NCBI RefSeq assembly: GCF_018919165.1
Contig: NZ_JAHLQM010000006.1
Span: 1 to 64,000 of the forward strand
Source of the DNA: Amphibacillus sp. MSJ-3
GTDB lineage: Bacteria; Bacillota; Bacilli; Bacillales; Amphibacillaceae
Length of the DNA: 64,000 nt
Direction of reading: 5' to 3'
The stretch's first letter is position 1. Every line of letters begins with the position of its first letter. Below are positions 1 to 8,762 of this stretch, in pieces. The notes beneath the pieces were generated by a model. It had not been told where the DNA came from and did no database searches. It saw only the letters and a program-made list of their open reading frames with translations. Made by a program: the position numbers and the translations under genes.

Positions 1-110
1 CAGTAGCTGACAAGAGAAATAAAATCCCTAGAAAATCACTAAATTATCGAACGCCTTTGGAAGTGTTTTTGAGTTACATCGATGAATCACATTTGTCTAG
101 CTTAAATTGA
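1..110 (+). CDS. C-terminal fragment of an IS30-like transposase, cut by the window edge
   Basis: An open frame enters from the left edge (first whole codon at 3) and stops at 108-110, leaving 35 residues. The segment LNYRTPLEVF followed by a short helical tail is typical of the extreme C-terminus of IS30-family DDE transposases. Whether the full element is intact cannot be judged. No inverted repeat could be assigned just downstream. Identification rests on this short tail only. Confidence 0.6.
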   Translation, partial: VADKRNKIPRKSLNYRTPLEVFLSYIDESHLSSLN

Positions 111-175
111 CAAATCAAATAATTAAACAAGATGATGTCGTTTAAACAGTTTTATACGAATATTTTGTTGCTTTT

Positions 176-204
176 TTGCAGACAATGGTTATTTTTTTTA
201 TAAA
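176..204 (+). promoter_or_regulatory. Probable vegetative promoter for the small gene at 255
   Basis: TTGCAG (176-181) and TATAAA (199-204) are separated by 17 bp and lie about 50 bp upstream of the start codon. This is a reasonable sigma-A-type match in otherwise empty sequence between the transposase tail and the first complete gene. Confidence 0.5.
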
Positions 205-254
205 AACATGGTAATATATAAGAGAATGATCAACTAGAGGGAGGGGTGTACACA

Positions 255-461
255 TTGATTCATAAAGAGTGGGAAACTAGGGAAACAATTAAGACAATCA
301 AGTGTGTGCATGCTGATGCAAAGAAGTTTGTTGTCAACCATATGCTAACACCAGGGAAAAATTATCCTGTGAAAAATGAAACGGATGAATTTTATTTTAT
401 TATTGATAACTCAAATCGAATAGCTGGTTATAAAAAAGATTACTTTTCTGAATTGGTTTAA
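255..461 (+). CDS. Small conserved protein, probably DUF6501 family
   Basis: This is a 68-residue soluble protein of unknown function. Its start IHKEWETRETIK and the later segment KCVHADAKKFVVN resemble a small Bacillales family that I recall as DUF6501; that match is from memory. It has no signal peptide, membrane segment or metal motif. The TTG at 255 is chosen because a strong GGGAGGGG (239-246) lies 8 bp before it. A GTG at 246 is in frame but overlaps that ribosome site. The gene appears to be transcribed alone. Confidence 0.6.
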   Translation: MIHKEWETRETIKTIKCVHADAKKFVVNHMLTPGKNYPVKNETDEFYFIIDNSNRIAGYKKDYFSELV

Positions 462-528
462 GACATTGTAGTTCACTTTGATCTATATAGCTAATGATAA
501 ACATAAAGCTTGTTTAGGAGATGATCCA

Positions 529-1074
529 ATGAAGAAGCTCGTTCTGATTAGACATTGTCAAGCAGATGGGAACCACATGGACTCACCATTAACGAACAAT
601 GGCGTGAACCAAGCCCGACGATTGGCCGAATTTTTTATCGATCAAGATCTAAAAATTGATCGTATTATTTCTAGCCCTTATATGCGTGCCGTTGAAACAA
701 TCATGCCTTATTCAAGAGATAAGCAAATTGAAATCGAAACAGATGTTAGGCTAAGGGAACGAATATTAAGTGCGGAACCAGTCGATGATTGGTTAGATGC
801 GATTGAAACTTCTTTTGATGATATGGATTATTCCCTACCAGGCGGAGAGTCATCTAATGATGCTTTAGCTCGTGTCCTTGAATTAATTGAAGAAATTAAA
901 CAGAGTGACAGGTCAGATACAGTTGCTTTAGTGACTCATGCAAATTTACTTATGTTAATCCTTGCTCATTTTGAAGGAGACTATGGATTTAAACAATGGC
1001 GCTTATTGAAGAAGCCAGATGTTTTTATGATTGAACACGATCAAGATTTTTATCAACTTCACCATATTTGGTAG
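529..1074 (+). CDS. Histidine phosphatase family protein (phosphoglycerate mutase-like)
   Basis: The 181-residue protein begins [15 protein letters not shown], a branch-2-style RH(G/C) motif whose histidine would be the phosphorylated nucleophile. Later elements fit the fold: SPYMRAVET (second arginine), an acidic ERILS stretch and TLVTHAN-like [10 protein letters not shown] near residue 145 (second catalytic His). Substrate is unknown; the family covers sugar-phosphate and cofactor phosphatases. The ATG at 529 follows AGGAG (516-520) with 8 bp spacing. An upstream in-frame start at 478 lacks a ribosome site. RHC instead of RHG is a mild deviation. Confidence 0.8.
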   Translation: MKKLVLIRHCQADGNHMDSPLTNNGVNQARRLAEFFIDQDLKIDRIISSPYMRAVETIMPYSRDKQIEIETDVRLRERILSAEPVDDWLDAIETSFDDMDYSLPGGESSNDALARVLELIEEIKQSDRSDTVALVTHANLLMLILAHFEGDYGFKQWRLLKKPDVFMIEHDQDFYQLHHIW

Positions 1075-1111
1075 TAGAGGAGAAATTAAATTAATTTGGG
1101 GAGGCATTAAA

Positions 1112-1351
1112 ATGGCATTTGTGATTACATCACCATGTATCGGAGAGAAGTATGGTGAATGTGCGGAAGTTTGTCCAGTAGATTGTATTGAAGAAGGGGA
1201 AGAGATGTTTTATATTGACCCTGATATTTGTATTGATTGCGGTGCTTGTGAAGCCGTATGTCCAGTAGAGGCAATCTTTATGGAAGATGAAGTCCCAGAC
1301 GAAGAGCACGAATACATCGCATTAAACCGACGCTTTTTTCAGGAACAATAA
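1112..1351 (+). CDS. Ferredoxin of the 7Fe ([3Fe-4S][4Fe-4S]) type
   Basis: This 79-residue acidic electron carrier has eight cysteines at 9, 17, 21, 25, 40, 43, 46 and 50. Cys9-x7-Cys17-x3-Cys21 followed by CxxCxxCxxxCP matches Azotobacter FdI-type ferredoxins, shifted by one residue. By analogy Cys9, 17 and 50 would bind a 3Fe cluster and Cys21, 40, 43 and 46 a 4Fe cluster. The ATG at 1112 follows GGGGAGG with good spacing; a longer in-frame start at 1031 would overlap the phosphatase. The gene follows the phosphatase by 37 bp, so the two may be cotranscribed. Confidence 0.88.
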   Translation: MAFVITSPCIGEKYGECAEVCPVDCIEEGEEMFYIDPDICIDCGACEAVCPVEAIFMEDEVPDEEHEYIALNRRFFQEQ

Positions 1352-1374
1352 TTATCCTTATTAAATAAACGGAA

Positions 1375-1417
1375 AAGCCATTCATCACTCTTAATAGTTA
1401 GAACTGATGAATGGCTT
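1375..1417. terminator. Bidirectional hairpin between the ferredoxin and acylphosphatase genes
   Basis: A perfect 13-bp stem, AAGCCATTCATCA (1375-1387) with TGATGAATGGCTT (1405-1417), lies between convergent genes. A-rich and T-rich flanks allow termination in both directions. Confidence 0.85.
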
Positions 1418-1432
1418 ATTAATTCTTTGTTA

Positions 1433-1714
1433 TCAATAGAGTGTTTTAAAGCTTTGATAACCTTTTAAATCATCACAGATTGTTAGTTCAATATTTTCAA
1501 TCTTTGCAACTGGACTGGGATTCGCTTTTATGGCATCAATAAATTGATCAACCTGCTCCACTTTGCCTTCAGCTTCAATCTCCACTGTTCCATCCTCCCG
1601 ATTTTTTACCCAGCCGTTAACCCCGATTTCATTTGCCTTAAGTTGCGTTGTGAAACGAAAGCCAACACCCTGAACACGACCATAAACAATTAAATGCACA
1701 CGTTCTTTGGACAT
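1433..1714 (-). CDS. acyP: Acylphosphatase
   Basis: Hydrolyses carboxyl-phosphate bonds such as acetyl phosphate. The 93-residue protein shows the family signature VYGRVQGVGFR near residue 10, which carries the catalytic arginine, and GWVKNREDGTVEIEAEG near residue 33, which carries the catalytic asparagine. Length is normal for the family. The start at 1714 (MSKERV) is set by an AGGGGTGG ribosome site. An adjacent ATG at 1717 is possible, and a longer reading to 1777 has no ribosome site. The gene is alone, convergent with the ferredoxin. Confidence 0.9.
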   Translation of the reverse strand: MSKERVHLIVYGRVQGVGFRFTTQLKANEIGVNGWVKNREDGTVEIEAEGKVEQVDQFIDAIKANPSPVAKIENIELTICDDLKGYQSFKTLY

Positions 1715-1854
1715 CATACCACCCCTACACTTAACAATGTAATAATCAATACCCTGATTAATCTGTGATAAACCCAAAAAAAACAGACATTAAAGTATTT
1801 TGATTCGACTATTTCATAAATGTATTATACACTAAACAAAACTGAAGAAATGAG

Positions 1855-2235
1855 GTGAGTACTATCGACAACTTTACTGAGTTTTTAACAGCTATTGATC
1901 ACCCAGACCACCGTGAACGGACAAGAGAAGTTCTGAAATGGGTTAGGGAGACTTTTCCGAAATTGGATGCACAAATCAAGTGGAATCAACCAATGTTTAT
2001 CGATCATGGAACCTATATTATTGGTTTTAGTGTTGCTAAACAACATTTGGCTGTTGCACCTGAACTTGTGACTATTAATCAATTCACGGAAAAGATTAAG
2101 CAGGCAGGCTATAGTCAGACAAAGCAATTGTTCAGAATTAAATGGAATCAAGCAGTCGATTATGAATTACTAAAAGAAATTATTCAATTTAATATAGACG
2201 ATAAAGTGGATGACACTTCATTTTGGCGAAAATAA
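1855..2235 (+). CDS. fra: Frataxin-like iron chaperone (YdhG/DUF1801 family)
   Basis: The 126-residue protein matches the DUF1801 fold: [27 protein letters not shown] in the middle and a C-terminal FRIKW segment. In Bacillus subtilis the homologue YdhG (Fra) delivers iron to Fe-S assembly and ferrochelatase. That role is inferred here from family membership. The start is a GTG; the nearby ATG at 1850 runs into a stop at once. A promoter and a terminator flank it, so it is probably a single-gene unit. Confidence 0.75.
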   Translation: MSTIDNFTEFLTAIDHPDHRERTREVLKWVRETFPKLDAQIKWNQPMFIDHGTYIIGFSVAKQHLAVAPELVTINQFTEKIKQAGYSQTKQLFRIKWNQAVDYELLKEIIQFNIDDKVDDTSFWRK

Positions 2236-2250
2236 GCATTTGATTAGATA

Positions 2251-2289
2251 AAACCTGAATACACAGTAGGCAATCTGAGTATTCGGTTT
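2251..2289 (+). terminator. Terminator of the frataxin-like gene
   Basis: AAACCTGAATAC (2251-2262) pairs with GTATTCGGTTT (2279-2289), with one mismatch near the top, and is followed by a T-run. Confidence 0.75.
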
Positions 2290-2552
2290 TTCTTTTGCTC
2301 ATATCTTATCATCCACAAACAATTTTTTTAAAAAAAGATGGAAAAAATCAGTGAGTAGAATTTAATCTCGTTTATAGCCTTCTTTGGTTCATAGATCATT
2401 GGGAATCATTATTTAGCCCAAACTCACTTTGTTTTTCATCTAAAGATAAAATAAAGTATGCAAAAGTGTGATAAATATCACTGATTTTTAGTTTGATACG
2501 TTCATAATAATTGTAGAGTGAATGTGAATTTATTCTAAAGGAGAATTATGTA

Positions 2553-3476
2553 ATGACTATATATAGACCAGAACTACAGACTGGGGCTAGAAACATAGAA
2601 GAGGTTAAGCGCTTGGCAATTGCAGGTGCTGATGCGTTATTTATTGGTGATCAACACTTTGGTAATCGTTTACCTGGTGATTTTACATTGGAAGAGATTT
2701 CTGAGGCAACAGAATTTTTACATAAAGAAGGGAAAAAGGTCTTTGTTATGGTTAACGCAATTTATCATAACGAACATTTAAAGAAGCTGCCTCACTATTT
2801 AATGGAACTTGAAGATCTTAAGGTAGATGGGATTGTTGCCGGGGATCAGTCAATCTTCCAAATACTTCGTGACATCAATAGCTCACTTTCATTGACATGG
2901 AACCCAGCAACTTTATCAACAAATTATCAAACACTTAATTATTGGAATAAACGTGGAATGAGTAGGGCCACTTTATCAAATGAGCTGTCATTAGATGCTG
3001 TGATTGAAATTAAAAAGAAGGTTCAATTTCCAATTGAAATTCAAATTCATGGGATGAGCTGTATCTTTCAATCAAAACGAAAACTCATTCGAAATTATTA
3101 TGATCATATCGATAAAGACTATGATCAATTCGAGCAACGCTATATTAAAGAAAGTAAAAAAACAGAAACACATTATCCTATTTTTGAAGATGTTAATGGG
3201 ACGCATATAATGAGCAATGAGGATATCGTGATGATTGATCATCTTGATCAAATTCTTGAAGCTCAAATAGACGGACTTTTTATCAATGGTTTATTAAAAA
3301 CGATTGATTATAATGAAAAGATCGTTTCTTTATATCGCGAGGCAATCGACACATATTGTCAAGATCCAAACCTTTACCAAGTAAAGAAAATAGGTTGGAA
3401 ACAAGCTATTTATGCGATACAGCCAAAAGATCGAAAAATTGATACTGGTTTTTATTTTAAAGAACAGATTTACTAA
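2553..3476 (+). CDS. trhP1: Peptidase U32-family tRNA hydroxylation protein, first subunit (YrrN-like)
   Basis: The 307-residue protein has a U32 (TIM-barrel-like) core beginning RPELQTGARNIEEVKRLAIAGADALFIG. In Bacillus subtilis the paired proteins YrrN and YrrO (TrhP1/TrhP2) act in prephenate-dependent 5-hydroxylation of uridine-34 in certain tRNAs. Unlike its neighbour, this copy has a single cysteine in the segment where U32 proteins carry an iron-sulfur cysteine cluster (IHGMSCIFQSKRK near residue 170). ATG 2553 follows AAAGGAG (2538-2544). It lies 17 bp upstream of trhP2 and is surely in one operon with it. Confidence 0.8.
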   Translation: MTIYRPELQTGARNIEEVKRLAIAGADALFIGDQHFGNRLPGDFTLEEISEATEFLHKEGKKVFVMVNAIYHNEHLKKLPHYLMELEDLKVDGIVAGDQSIFQILRDINSSLSLTWNPATLSTNYQTLNYWNKRGMSRATLSNELSLDAVIEIKKKVQFPIEIQIHGMSCIFQSKRKLIRNYYDHIDKDYDQFEQRYIKESKKTETHYPIFEDVNGTHIMSNEDIVMIDHLDQILEAQIDGLFINGLLKTIDYNEKIVSLYREAIDTYCQDPNLYQVKKIGWKQAIYAIQPKDRKIDTGFYFKEQIY

Positions 3477-3493
3477 TAAGAGGTGTAAGAAAG

Positions 3494-4717
3494 ATGACAA
3501 CTAGACAAAAACCTGAATTACTTGCACCAGCGGGTAATTTAGAAAAATTAAAATTCGCCATTCATTATGGTGCGGATGCTGTTTATATTGGTGGACAACA
3601 ATTTGGCTTACGCTCAAAAGCAGGTAATTTCACCTTCGAAGAAATGCGGGAAGGTGTTGAATTTGCTGATAAGTATGGTGCTAAAGTTTATGTAGCAACA
3701 AATATTATTGCCCATAATGAAAATTTAGAAGGCGCTCATGACTATTTCAAAAAATTATATGAGGTGGGGATCTCGGCTGTTATCGTTGCTGATCCTGCGC
3801 TTATTCAAGCTTGCCGAGATGCAGCGCCAGAACTTGAAGTCCATATTAGTACACAGGCTTCAATCGCCAACTGGAAAACCGTTGAGTTTTGGAAAAACGA
3901 AGGGGTACCACGCGTTGTTTTAGCTCGAGAGGTATCAGTTGAAGAAATTCGTGAAATGAAAGAAAAAGTAGATATTGAAATCGAAGCCTTCATCCATGGA
4001 GCAATGTGTATTTCCTATTCAGGTCGTTGTGTGCTTTCCAATCATATGACTGCTCGTGATGCAAATAGAGGCGGCTGTGCCCAATCCTGCCGTTGGAAAT
4101 ATGATTTATTTGAGGAGGGGACTGACGGTGAAATAGCTGTATCAGAACAAGCTGATGAACAATATACGATGAGTTCACAGGATTTAAGCATGGTTGAACA
4201 CTTACCTGATTTAATTGAAGCGGGTGTCGATTCGTTAAAAATTGAAGGAAGAATGAAAAGTATTCATTATGTTGCAACGGTGGTAAATGTTTACCGAAAA
4301 ATCATTGACACATATTTTGAAGATCCGGATAATTATCAAATTGATCCAGACTGGATTGATGAGATTTGGAAAGCCGCCCAACGTTCACTAACAACTGGCT
4401 TTTATTTCAATGAACCTACTCATAAGGATCAACTCTTTGGTAAACCAGATCGAATCCCTAAATATGACTTTGCAGGACTAGTGCTGGCTTACGATGAAAA
4501 GTTGCAAATCGCAACCATTCAACAAAGAAATAATTTTGGTGTTGGTGATGAAGTAGAATTCTTTGGTCCCAATTTCTATCATTATAAACAAACGATTACT
4601 GAATTATGGGACGAGGATGACCAACCGATTGATCGTGCCAAACATGCGATGATGATTGTTAAAGTAAAAGTTGATCAGCCCTTGAAATATTATGATATGA
4701 TGCGTAAGCAAAAGTAA
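3494..4717 (+). CDS. trhP2: Peptidase U32-family tRNA hydroxylation protein, second subunit (YrrO/YegQ-like)
   Basis: The 407-residue U32 protein shows the full signature: IHGAMCISYSGRC followed by GGCAQSCRWKY, four cysteines between about residues 170 and 200 that bind an iron-sulfur cluster in this family. The C-terminal extension beyond residue 330 is the beta-barrel found in YegQ/TrhP proteins. The predicted job is formation of 5-hydroxyuridine at the tRNA wobble position together with TrhP1. The methyltransferase TrmR, often next to this pair in bacilli, is not here. Start at 3494 has AGAGGTG upstream. Confidence 0.88.
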   Translation: MTTRQKPELLAPAGNLEKLKFAIHYGADAVYIGGQQFGLRSKAGNFTFEEMREGVEFADKYGAKVYVATNIIAHNENLEGAHDYFKKLYEVGISAVIVADPALIQACRDAAPELEVHISTQASIANWKTVEFWKNEGVPRVVLAREVSVEEIREMKEKVDIEIEAFIHGAMCISYSGRCVLSNHMTARDANRGGCAQSCRWKYDLFEEGTDGEIAVSEQADEQYTMSSQDLSMVEHLPDLIEAGVDSLKIEGRMKSIHYVATVVNVYRKIIDTYFEDPDNYQIDPDWIDEIWKAAQRSLTTGFYFNEPTHKDQLFGKPDRIPKYDFAGLVLAYDEKLQIATIQQRNNFGVGDEVEFFGPNFYHYKQTITELWDEDDQPIDRAKHAMMIVKVKVDQPLKYYDMMRKQK

Positions 4718-4951
4718 AAAGTAAGTTATAAATTTTGAAAAATGTGAGATCTTAAGTGTAAGCCATTAATATCATGTTTTCATTTTTACTCGCTAATATC
4801 TTCTGATTCATTACATGTATTCTTAAAATGGAAATTAGGAATCATTACAAATCTATCTATGAAGACTTTAATTAAGCGGAGCAAACGAACTGTTCCTATT
4901 CCTAACATTTAAACAGGGTAATCCTAAATTCAGGTTTGGATTTTAAAAAAC

Positions 4952-4979
4952 TTGACTAATTATTTGAAAATGCTAAAAT
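4952..4979 (+). promoter_or_regulatory. Promoter of the multidrug ABC exporter operon
   Basis: TTGACT (4952-4957), 16 bp, then TAAAAT (4974-4979). Transcription would begin near 4986, only a few bases before the hairpin at 4995-5012. The rest of the 305-bp gap after trhP2 (4718-4950) shows no gene or clear structure. Confidence 0.6.
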
Positions 4980-4990
4980 TATAAAGTTAG

Positions 4991-5017
4991 ATGGCCACTG
5001 CCTTTGCAGTGGTTTAA
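4991..5017 (+). CDS. Possible eight-codon leader peptide overlapping the attenuator hairpin
   Basis: ATG at 4991 opens an eight-codon frame (MATAFAVV) ending in TAA at 5015-5017. The frame covers the whole hairpin at 4995-5012. No good ribosome site exists; with the predicted start of transcription it would be almost leaderless. It may be chance, but its placement is what a translation-controlled attenuator needs. Confidence 0.3.
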   Translation: MATAFAVV

Positions 5018-5022
5018 TTTTT
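4995..5022 (+). promoter_or_regulatory. Intrinsic terminator in the leader of the ABC exporter operon (attenuator)
   Basis: A 7-bp GC-rich stem CCACTGC (4995-5001)/GCAGTGG (5006-5012) with a CTTT loop is followed by TTTAATTTTT. It sits between a good promoter and the first exporter gene, so readthrough must occur for expression. In Bacillus subtilis the homologous bmrCD operon is controlled by attenuation with a leader peptide (BmrB). Confidence 0.65.
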
Positions 5023-5040
5023 GTGAAAGGGGGTCTTTTA

Positions 5041-6783
5041 GTGTTATATGTATGGAGTTACGTTAAAAGACACAAATGGTTATTATTTTTAAACTTATTA
5101 GGAGCCATATGTTTTGTAACTGTAAACTTAGGCTTACCAACTATTTTAGCTAGAATTATTAATGAAGTGCTCGTTAGTCAGGACAAGGGACGGTTGTACT
5201 TTCTAGTTTCAATAATGGGGGCTATTATTGTATTTGGTTTACTGGGAAACATTATTTTAACTTATGCCTCCAGTCGTTTAACAAATGAAACGACTAGAAG
5301 TATTCGTAATGACTTATATGATAAAATCAGTGATTTTTCTCATGAGGAATATGAAAAAATCGGTGTATCTTCATTGGTGACTAGAATAACGAATGATGCT
5401 TTTGTTATCTTGCAGTTTGTTGAGATGGTGCTAAGAATCGGCTTCAACACACCTTTAATGTTTATTGGAAGTGTTGTATTAATTATTCAAACAAGTCCAT
5501 CATTATCATGGATTTTAGCTGCAGCCTTACCAGTGATTATGCTAGTTATTTATTGGATTGCTAAAAGCTCAGGACCCTTATCTGATAAGATGCAGAAATT
5601 ATTAGATAAACTAAACACATACTCACGGGAGAATTTAACGGGACTACGTGTCATTCGTGCCTTTTCTCGGGAAGAGTATCAAGAAGAAAAATTTTCTGGA
5701 GCAAATCGTGATTATGCAGAAACAGCACAATCCTTACATAAATTAATGGGTTCAGCTATGCCTGCATTCTATCATATTATGGCTGTCGTTATCACATTAA
5801 TCTTTGTATTTTCACTTGATCCTATTGGAGCGGGTGAAATGCAAGTAGGGACATTGGTTGCTTTTGTTGAATACGCCTTTCATGCATTATTTTCAGTATT
5901 AATGTTCTCGCAAATATTTATGATGTATCCACGTGCGAATGTCTCAGCAAAAAGATTGAAGGAAATTTATGATATGCCAATTTCTATTACAAGTAAGCCG
6001 GATGGGGTGAGCGAAACTAAAACACATGGCTATATCGAATTTGATAATGTGTCTTTTGCCTATCCTGGTGAAACTGAGAATCCGGTTTTGCATGATATTA
6101 GCTTTAAAGCAAAACCCGGTGAAATCGTAGCCTTTATTGGAAGTACCGGGAGTGGGAAATCAACACTAGTACAACTTATTCCCCGCTTTTTCGATGTGAC
6201 ATTTGGACGGATTATTATCGATGGTGTTGATGTACGTGATTATCAGTTAGATGCTTTGAGAAATAAAATTGGCTTTATCCCACAACGTGCACTTCTCTTT
6301 ACGGGAACAATTGGCGATAACTTAAGATTTGGGAAAGATGATGCAACAGATGGGGAATTGGTCAAAGCATCTGATGTCGCACAAGCACGTGAATTTATTG
6401 AACGAATGGAAGAAGATTATCATTCTTATTTGAGTGAAGGTGGGAGTAACTTATCTGGTGGACAAAAACAACGTTTATCGATTGCTCGAGCAATTGTTAA
6501 ACAACCTGATATTTACGTGTTTGATGACAGTTTCTCAGCCCTAGATTATAGAACAGATGCAGAAGTTAGACGACGTTTGAAAGAAGTAACAGGTGATTCT
6601 ACTGTCATTATTGTTGCTCAACGTATTTCAAGTATTAGAAACGCAGACCAAATCATTGTTCTTGAAGAAGGCAAAATTGTCGGACGTGGGACACATGATA
6701 AGTTAATGAAAACAAATGCAATTTACCAGGCGATTGCCAAATCCCAACTAAAAGAAGAACAGGAGGATCATTTCGATGAATAA
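5041..6783 (+). CDS. bmrC: Multidrug ABC exporter half-transporter, BmrC/YheI-like (degenerate-site subunit)
   Basis: The 580-residue protein has an N-terminal exporter membrane domain with six helices (about residues 1-310) and a C-terminal ATPase. Walker A GSTGSGKS is encoded at 6139-6162, signature LSGGQ at 6451-6465. Walker B reads VFDD, with Asp where the catalytic Glu is expected. This combination, a good signature with a non-catalytic Walker B, is the hallmark of BmrC/TM287-type partners. The GTG at 5041 follows AAAGGGGG with 8 bp spacing and is preferred to a GTG at 5023. It overlaps the next gene by 8 bp. Confidence 0.88.
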   Translation: MLYVWSYVKRHKWLLFLNLLGAICFVTVNLGLPTILARIINEVLVSQDKGRLYFLVSIMGAIIVFGLLGNIILTYASSRLTNETTRSIRNDLYDKISDFSHEEYEKIGVSSLVTRITNDAFVILQFVEMVLRIGFNTPLMFIGSVVLIIQTSPSLSWILAAALPVIMLVIYWIAKSSGPLSDKMQKLLDKLNTYSRENLTGLRVIRAFSREEYQEEKFSGANRDYAETAQSLHKLMGSAMPAFYHIMAVVITLIFVFSLDPIGAGEMQVGTLVAFVEYAFHALFSVLMFSQIFMMYPRANVSAKRLKEIYDMPISITSKPDGVSETKTHGYIEFDNVSFAYPGETENPVLHDISFKAKPGEIVAFIGSTGSGKSTLVQLIPRFFDVTFGRIIIDGVDVRDYQLDALRNKIGFIPQRALLFTGTIGDNLRFGKDDATDGELVKASDVAQAREFIERMEEDYHSYLSEGGSNLSGGQKQRLSIARAIVKQPDIYVFDDSFSALDYRTDAEVRRRLKEVTGDSTVIIVAQRISSIRNADQIIVLEEGKIVGRGTHDKLMKTNAIYQAIAKSQLKEEQEDHFDE

Positions 6784-8569
6784 TGATGAAACAGTTAAGA
6801 GCAATCAATCGATGTTTGAAAGTTTCAGACGTATTTGGCCGTATTTAAAAAAATACCAAGGCCGATTGTTTACTGCGCTCTTTTTAGTTTTTACTCAAGT
6901 TATTACGAACGTACTTGAACCATTTGTTTTTGGTTTAATCATTACCGAAGTATCTTCCAATGTTTTAGATATAATAAAAGGAGTCCCAAATGCAGGCTTA
7001 AATTATTCATATATATATACTGTGATTATTATCTATTATGTACGTGGGTTGATTAATCAAGCGTCTGCTTTTGGATCAAACTACTATATGACAGAAGCCG
7101 TTCAAAAGATGACGTTCGATTTACGGGCAGATATAACGAAAAAAATGAATCGAATACCTGTTTCATATTTTGACCGACATCAATTTGGGAATATCTTGAA
7201 TCGAATCACAAATGATGTTGATAATATTGCAAATGCATTTCAAGTTTCATTATTGCAAGTTTTCAATGCTATTTTACAATTAATTTTTGTTGTCGTTATG
7301 ATGCTATGGATTCAATGGCAATTTGCTTTAATTGTGCTTGTTGTGATTCCTTTATCGAGTTATATTGCTAAATTTATTATTGGCAAATCACAGACTTATT
7401 TTAAGGAACAAGCCGATGTGTTAGGGCGAATGAATGGTTTTGTACAAGAAAACTTAACGGGCTTTAATGAAATTAAATTATACGGACGTGAACATCATTC
7501 AACTGAAGAATTTCGTACAATTACAGCGAAACTAAGTCATGTTGGTTTTAAAGCAAGTTTTATGTCTGGTTTAATTCGACCGCTCATTACATTTGTAGCA
7601 CATAGTGCATATGTTGTCATTGCTTTATTTGGTGGGCTTTTGACTTTAGCTGGTCGAATGACAATCGGTAACTTACAAGCATTTACACAGTATGTTTGGC
7701 AAGTGAATCAACCAATGCAGATGTTATCTCAGCTTTCAGGATTAATACAAAGTTCTGCAGCCGCTATTAACCGTGTCTGTGAACTACTTGATCAAGAAGA
7801 AGAGGATCAAACTTATTTACAAACTATATCCGAGCCAATTACAGGCGAAGTATCCTTTGATCAAGTTTCTTTCAGTTATCAACCTGAAAAACCATTAATT
7901 CGAAAATTTAATATTGATGTAAATCCAGGCGAAACAATCGCTATTGTTGGTCCAACCGGTGCTGGAAAAACAACGATGATCAACTTGCTCATGAGATTCT
8001 ATGATGTTGATCAAGGAAAAATTACTATCGATGGTATGGACATTCAATCATTACCACGTCAGCAATATCGTTCGCAGTTTGGGATGGTCTTACAAGATAC
8101 ATGGCTCTTTAAAGGAACGATTAAAGAGAATCTACGTTTTGGAAACCTGGATGCGACGGATGAAGAGATTGTTGAAGCTGCAAAAGTGGCTAACGTTGAT
8201 CATTTTATTCGTACATTACCAGGTGGATATGATATGGAGATTAATCAAGAGTCATCAAATATTTCCCAAGGTCAGAAACAGCTGTTAACCATTGCTCGTG
8301 CTCTCTTGTCTGATCCAAAGATTTTGATCTTAGATGAGGCAACGAGCTCGGTCGATACACGGTTAGAAATATTAATTCAAAAGGCGATGGATCGTTTAAT
8401 GGAAGGGCGGACGAGCTTTGTTATTGCTCACCGGCTCTCAACTATTCAGGACGCTGATCGAATCCTAGTCATGAATAATGGTCAAATTGTTGAACAAGGA
8501 AATCATAGTGAGTTGCTGGAAAAGGGCGGCTTCTATAACGAACTTTACCAAAGCCAATTCACAGATTAA
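6776..8569 (+). CDS. bmrD: Multidrug ABC exporter half-transporter, BmrD/YheH-like (catalytic-site subunit)
   Basis: The 597-residue partner has a six-helix exporter domain and an ATPase with Walker A GPTGAGKT, Walker B ILDEATSSVD with the catalytic Glu, and a degenerate signature ISQGQ. Together with the upstream gene this gives one active and one degenerate ATP site, as in BmrCD and TM287/288. Expected function is drug efflux from the inner leaflet. AGGAGG lies just before the ATG. At 597 residues it is shorter than Bacillus subtilis BmrD (about 673), so it probably lacks that protein's extra segments. Confidence 0.88.
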   Translation: MNNDETVKSNQSMFESFRRIWPYLKKYQGRLFTALFLVFTQVITNVLEPFVFGLIITEVSSNVLDIIKGVPNAGLNYSYIYTVIIIYYVRGLINQASAFGSNYYMTEAVQKMTFDLRADITKKMNRIPVSYFDRHQFGNILNRITNDVDNIANAFQVSLLQVFNAILQLIFVVVMMLWIQWQFALIVLVVIPLSSYIAKFIIGKSQTYFKEQADVLGRMNGFVQENLTGFNEIKLYGREHHSTEEFRTITAKLSHVGFKASFMSGLIRPLITFVAHSAYVVIALFGGLLTLAGRMTIGNLQAFTQYVWQVNQPMQMLSQLSGLIQSSAAAINRVCELLDQEEEDQTYLQTISEPITGEVSFDQVSFSYQPEKPLIRKFNIDVNPGETIAIVGPTGAGKTTMINLLMRFYDVDQGKITIDGMDIQSLPRQQYRSQFGMVLQDTWLFKGTIKENLRFGNLDATDEEIVEAAKVANVDHFIRTLPGGYDMEINQESSNISQGQKQLLTIARALLSDPKILILDEATSSVDTRLEILIQKAMDRLMEGRTSFVIAHRLSTIQDADRILVMNNGQIVEQGNHSELLEKGGFYNELYQSQFTD

Positions 8570-8648
8570 GATTTGATATCCACTATTTTGAAAATCACCG
8601 ATTTAATGAGTCATAAATCGTAATAAAACGAATAAATGATAATGAACG

Positions 8649-8684
8649 AAGGCGCTTTTCTTATGAATTTGAAAAGTGCCTTTT
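8649..8684 (+). terminator. Terminator of the ABC exporter operon
   Basis: AAGGCGCTTTTC (8649-8660) pairs with GAAAAGTGCCTT (8671-8682), one G-T pair, followed by a short T-run. Confidence 0.75.
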
Positions 8685-8762
8685 CGGTCTTTATTCAAAT
8701 GATTTGTTCCTTTATTTAATCGTGGTATACTGTGGGTACTAGTAAATAGGGAGGAATATGAG

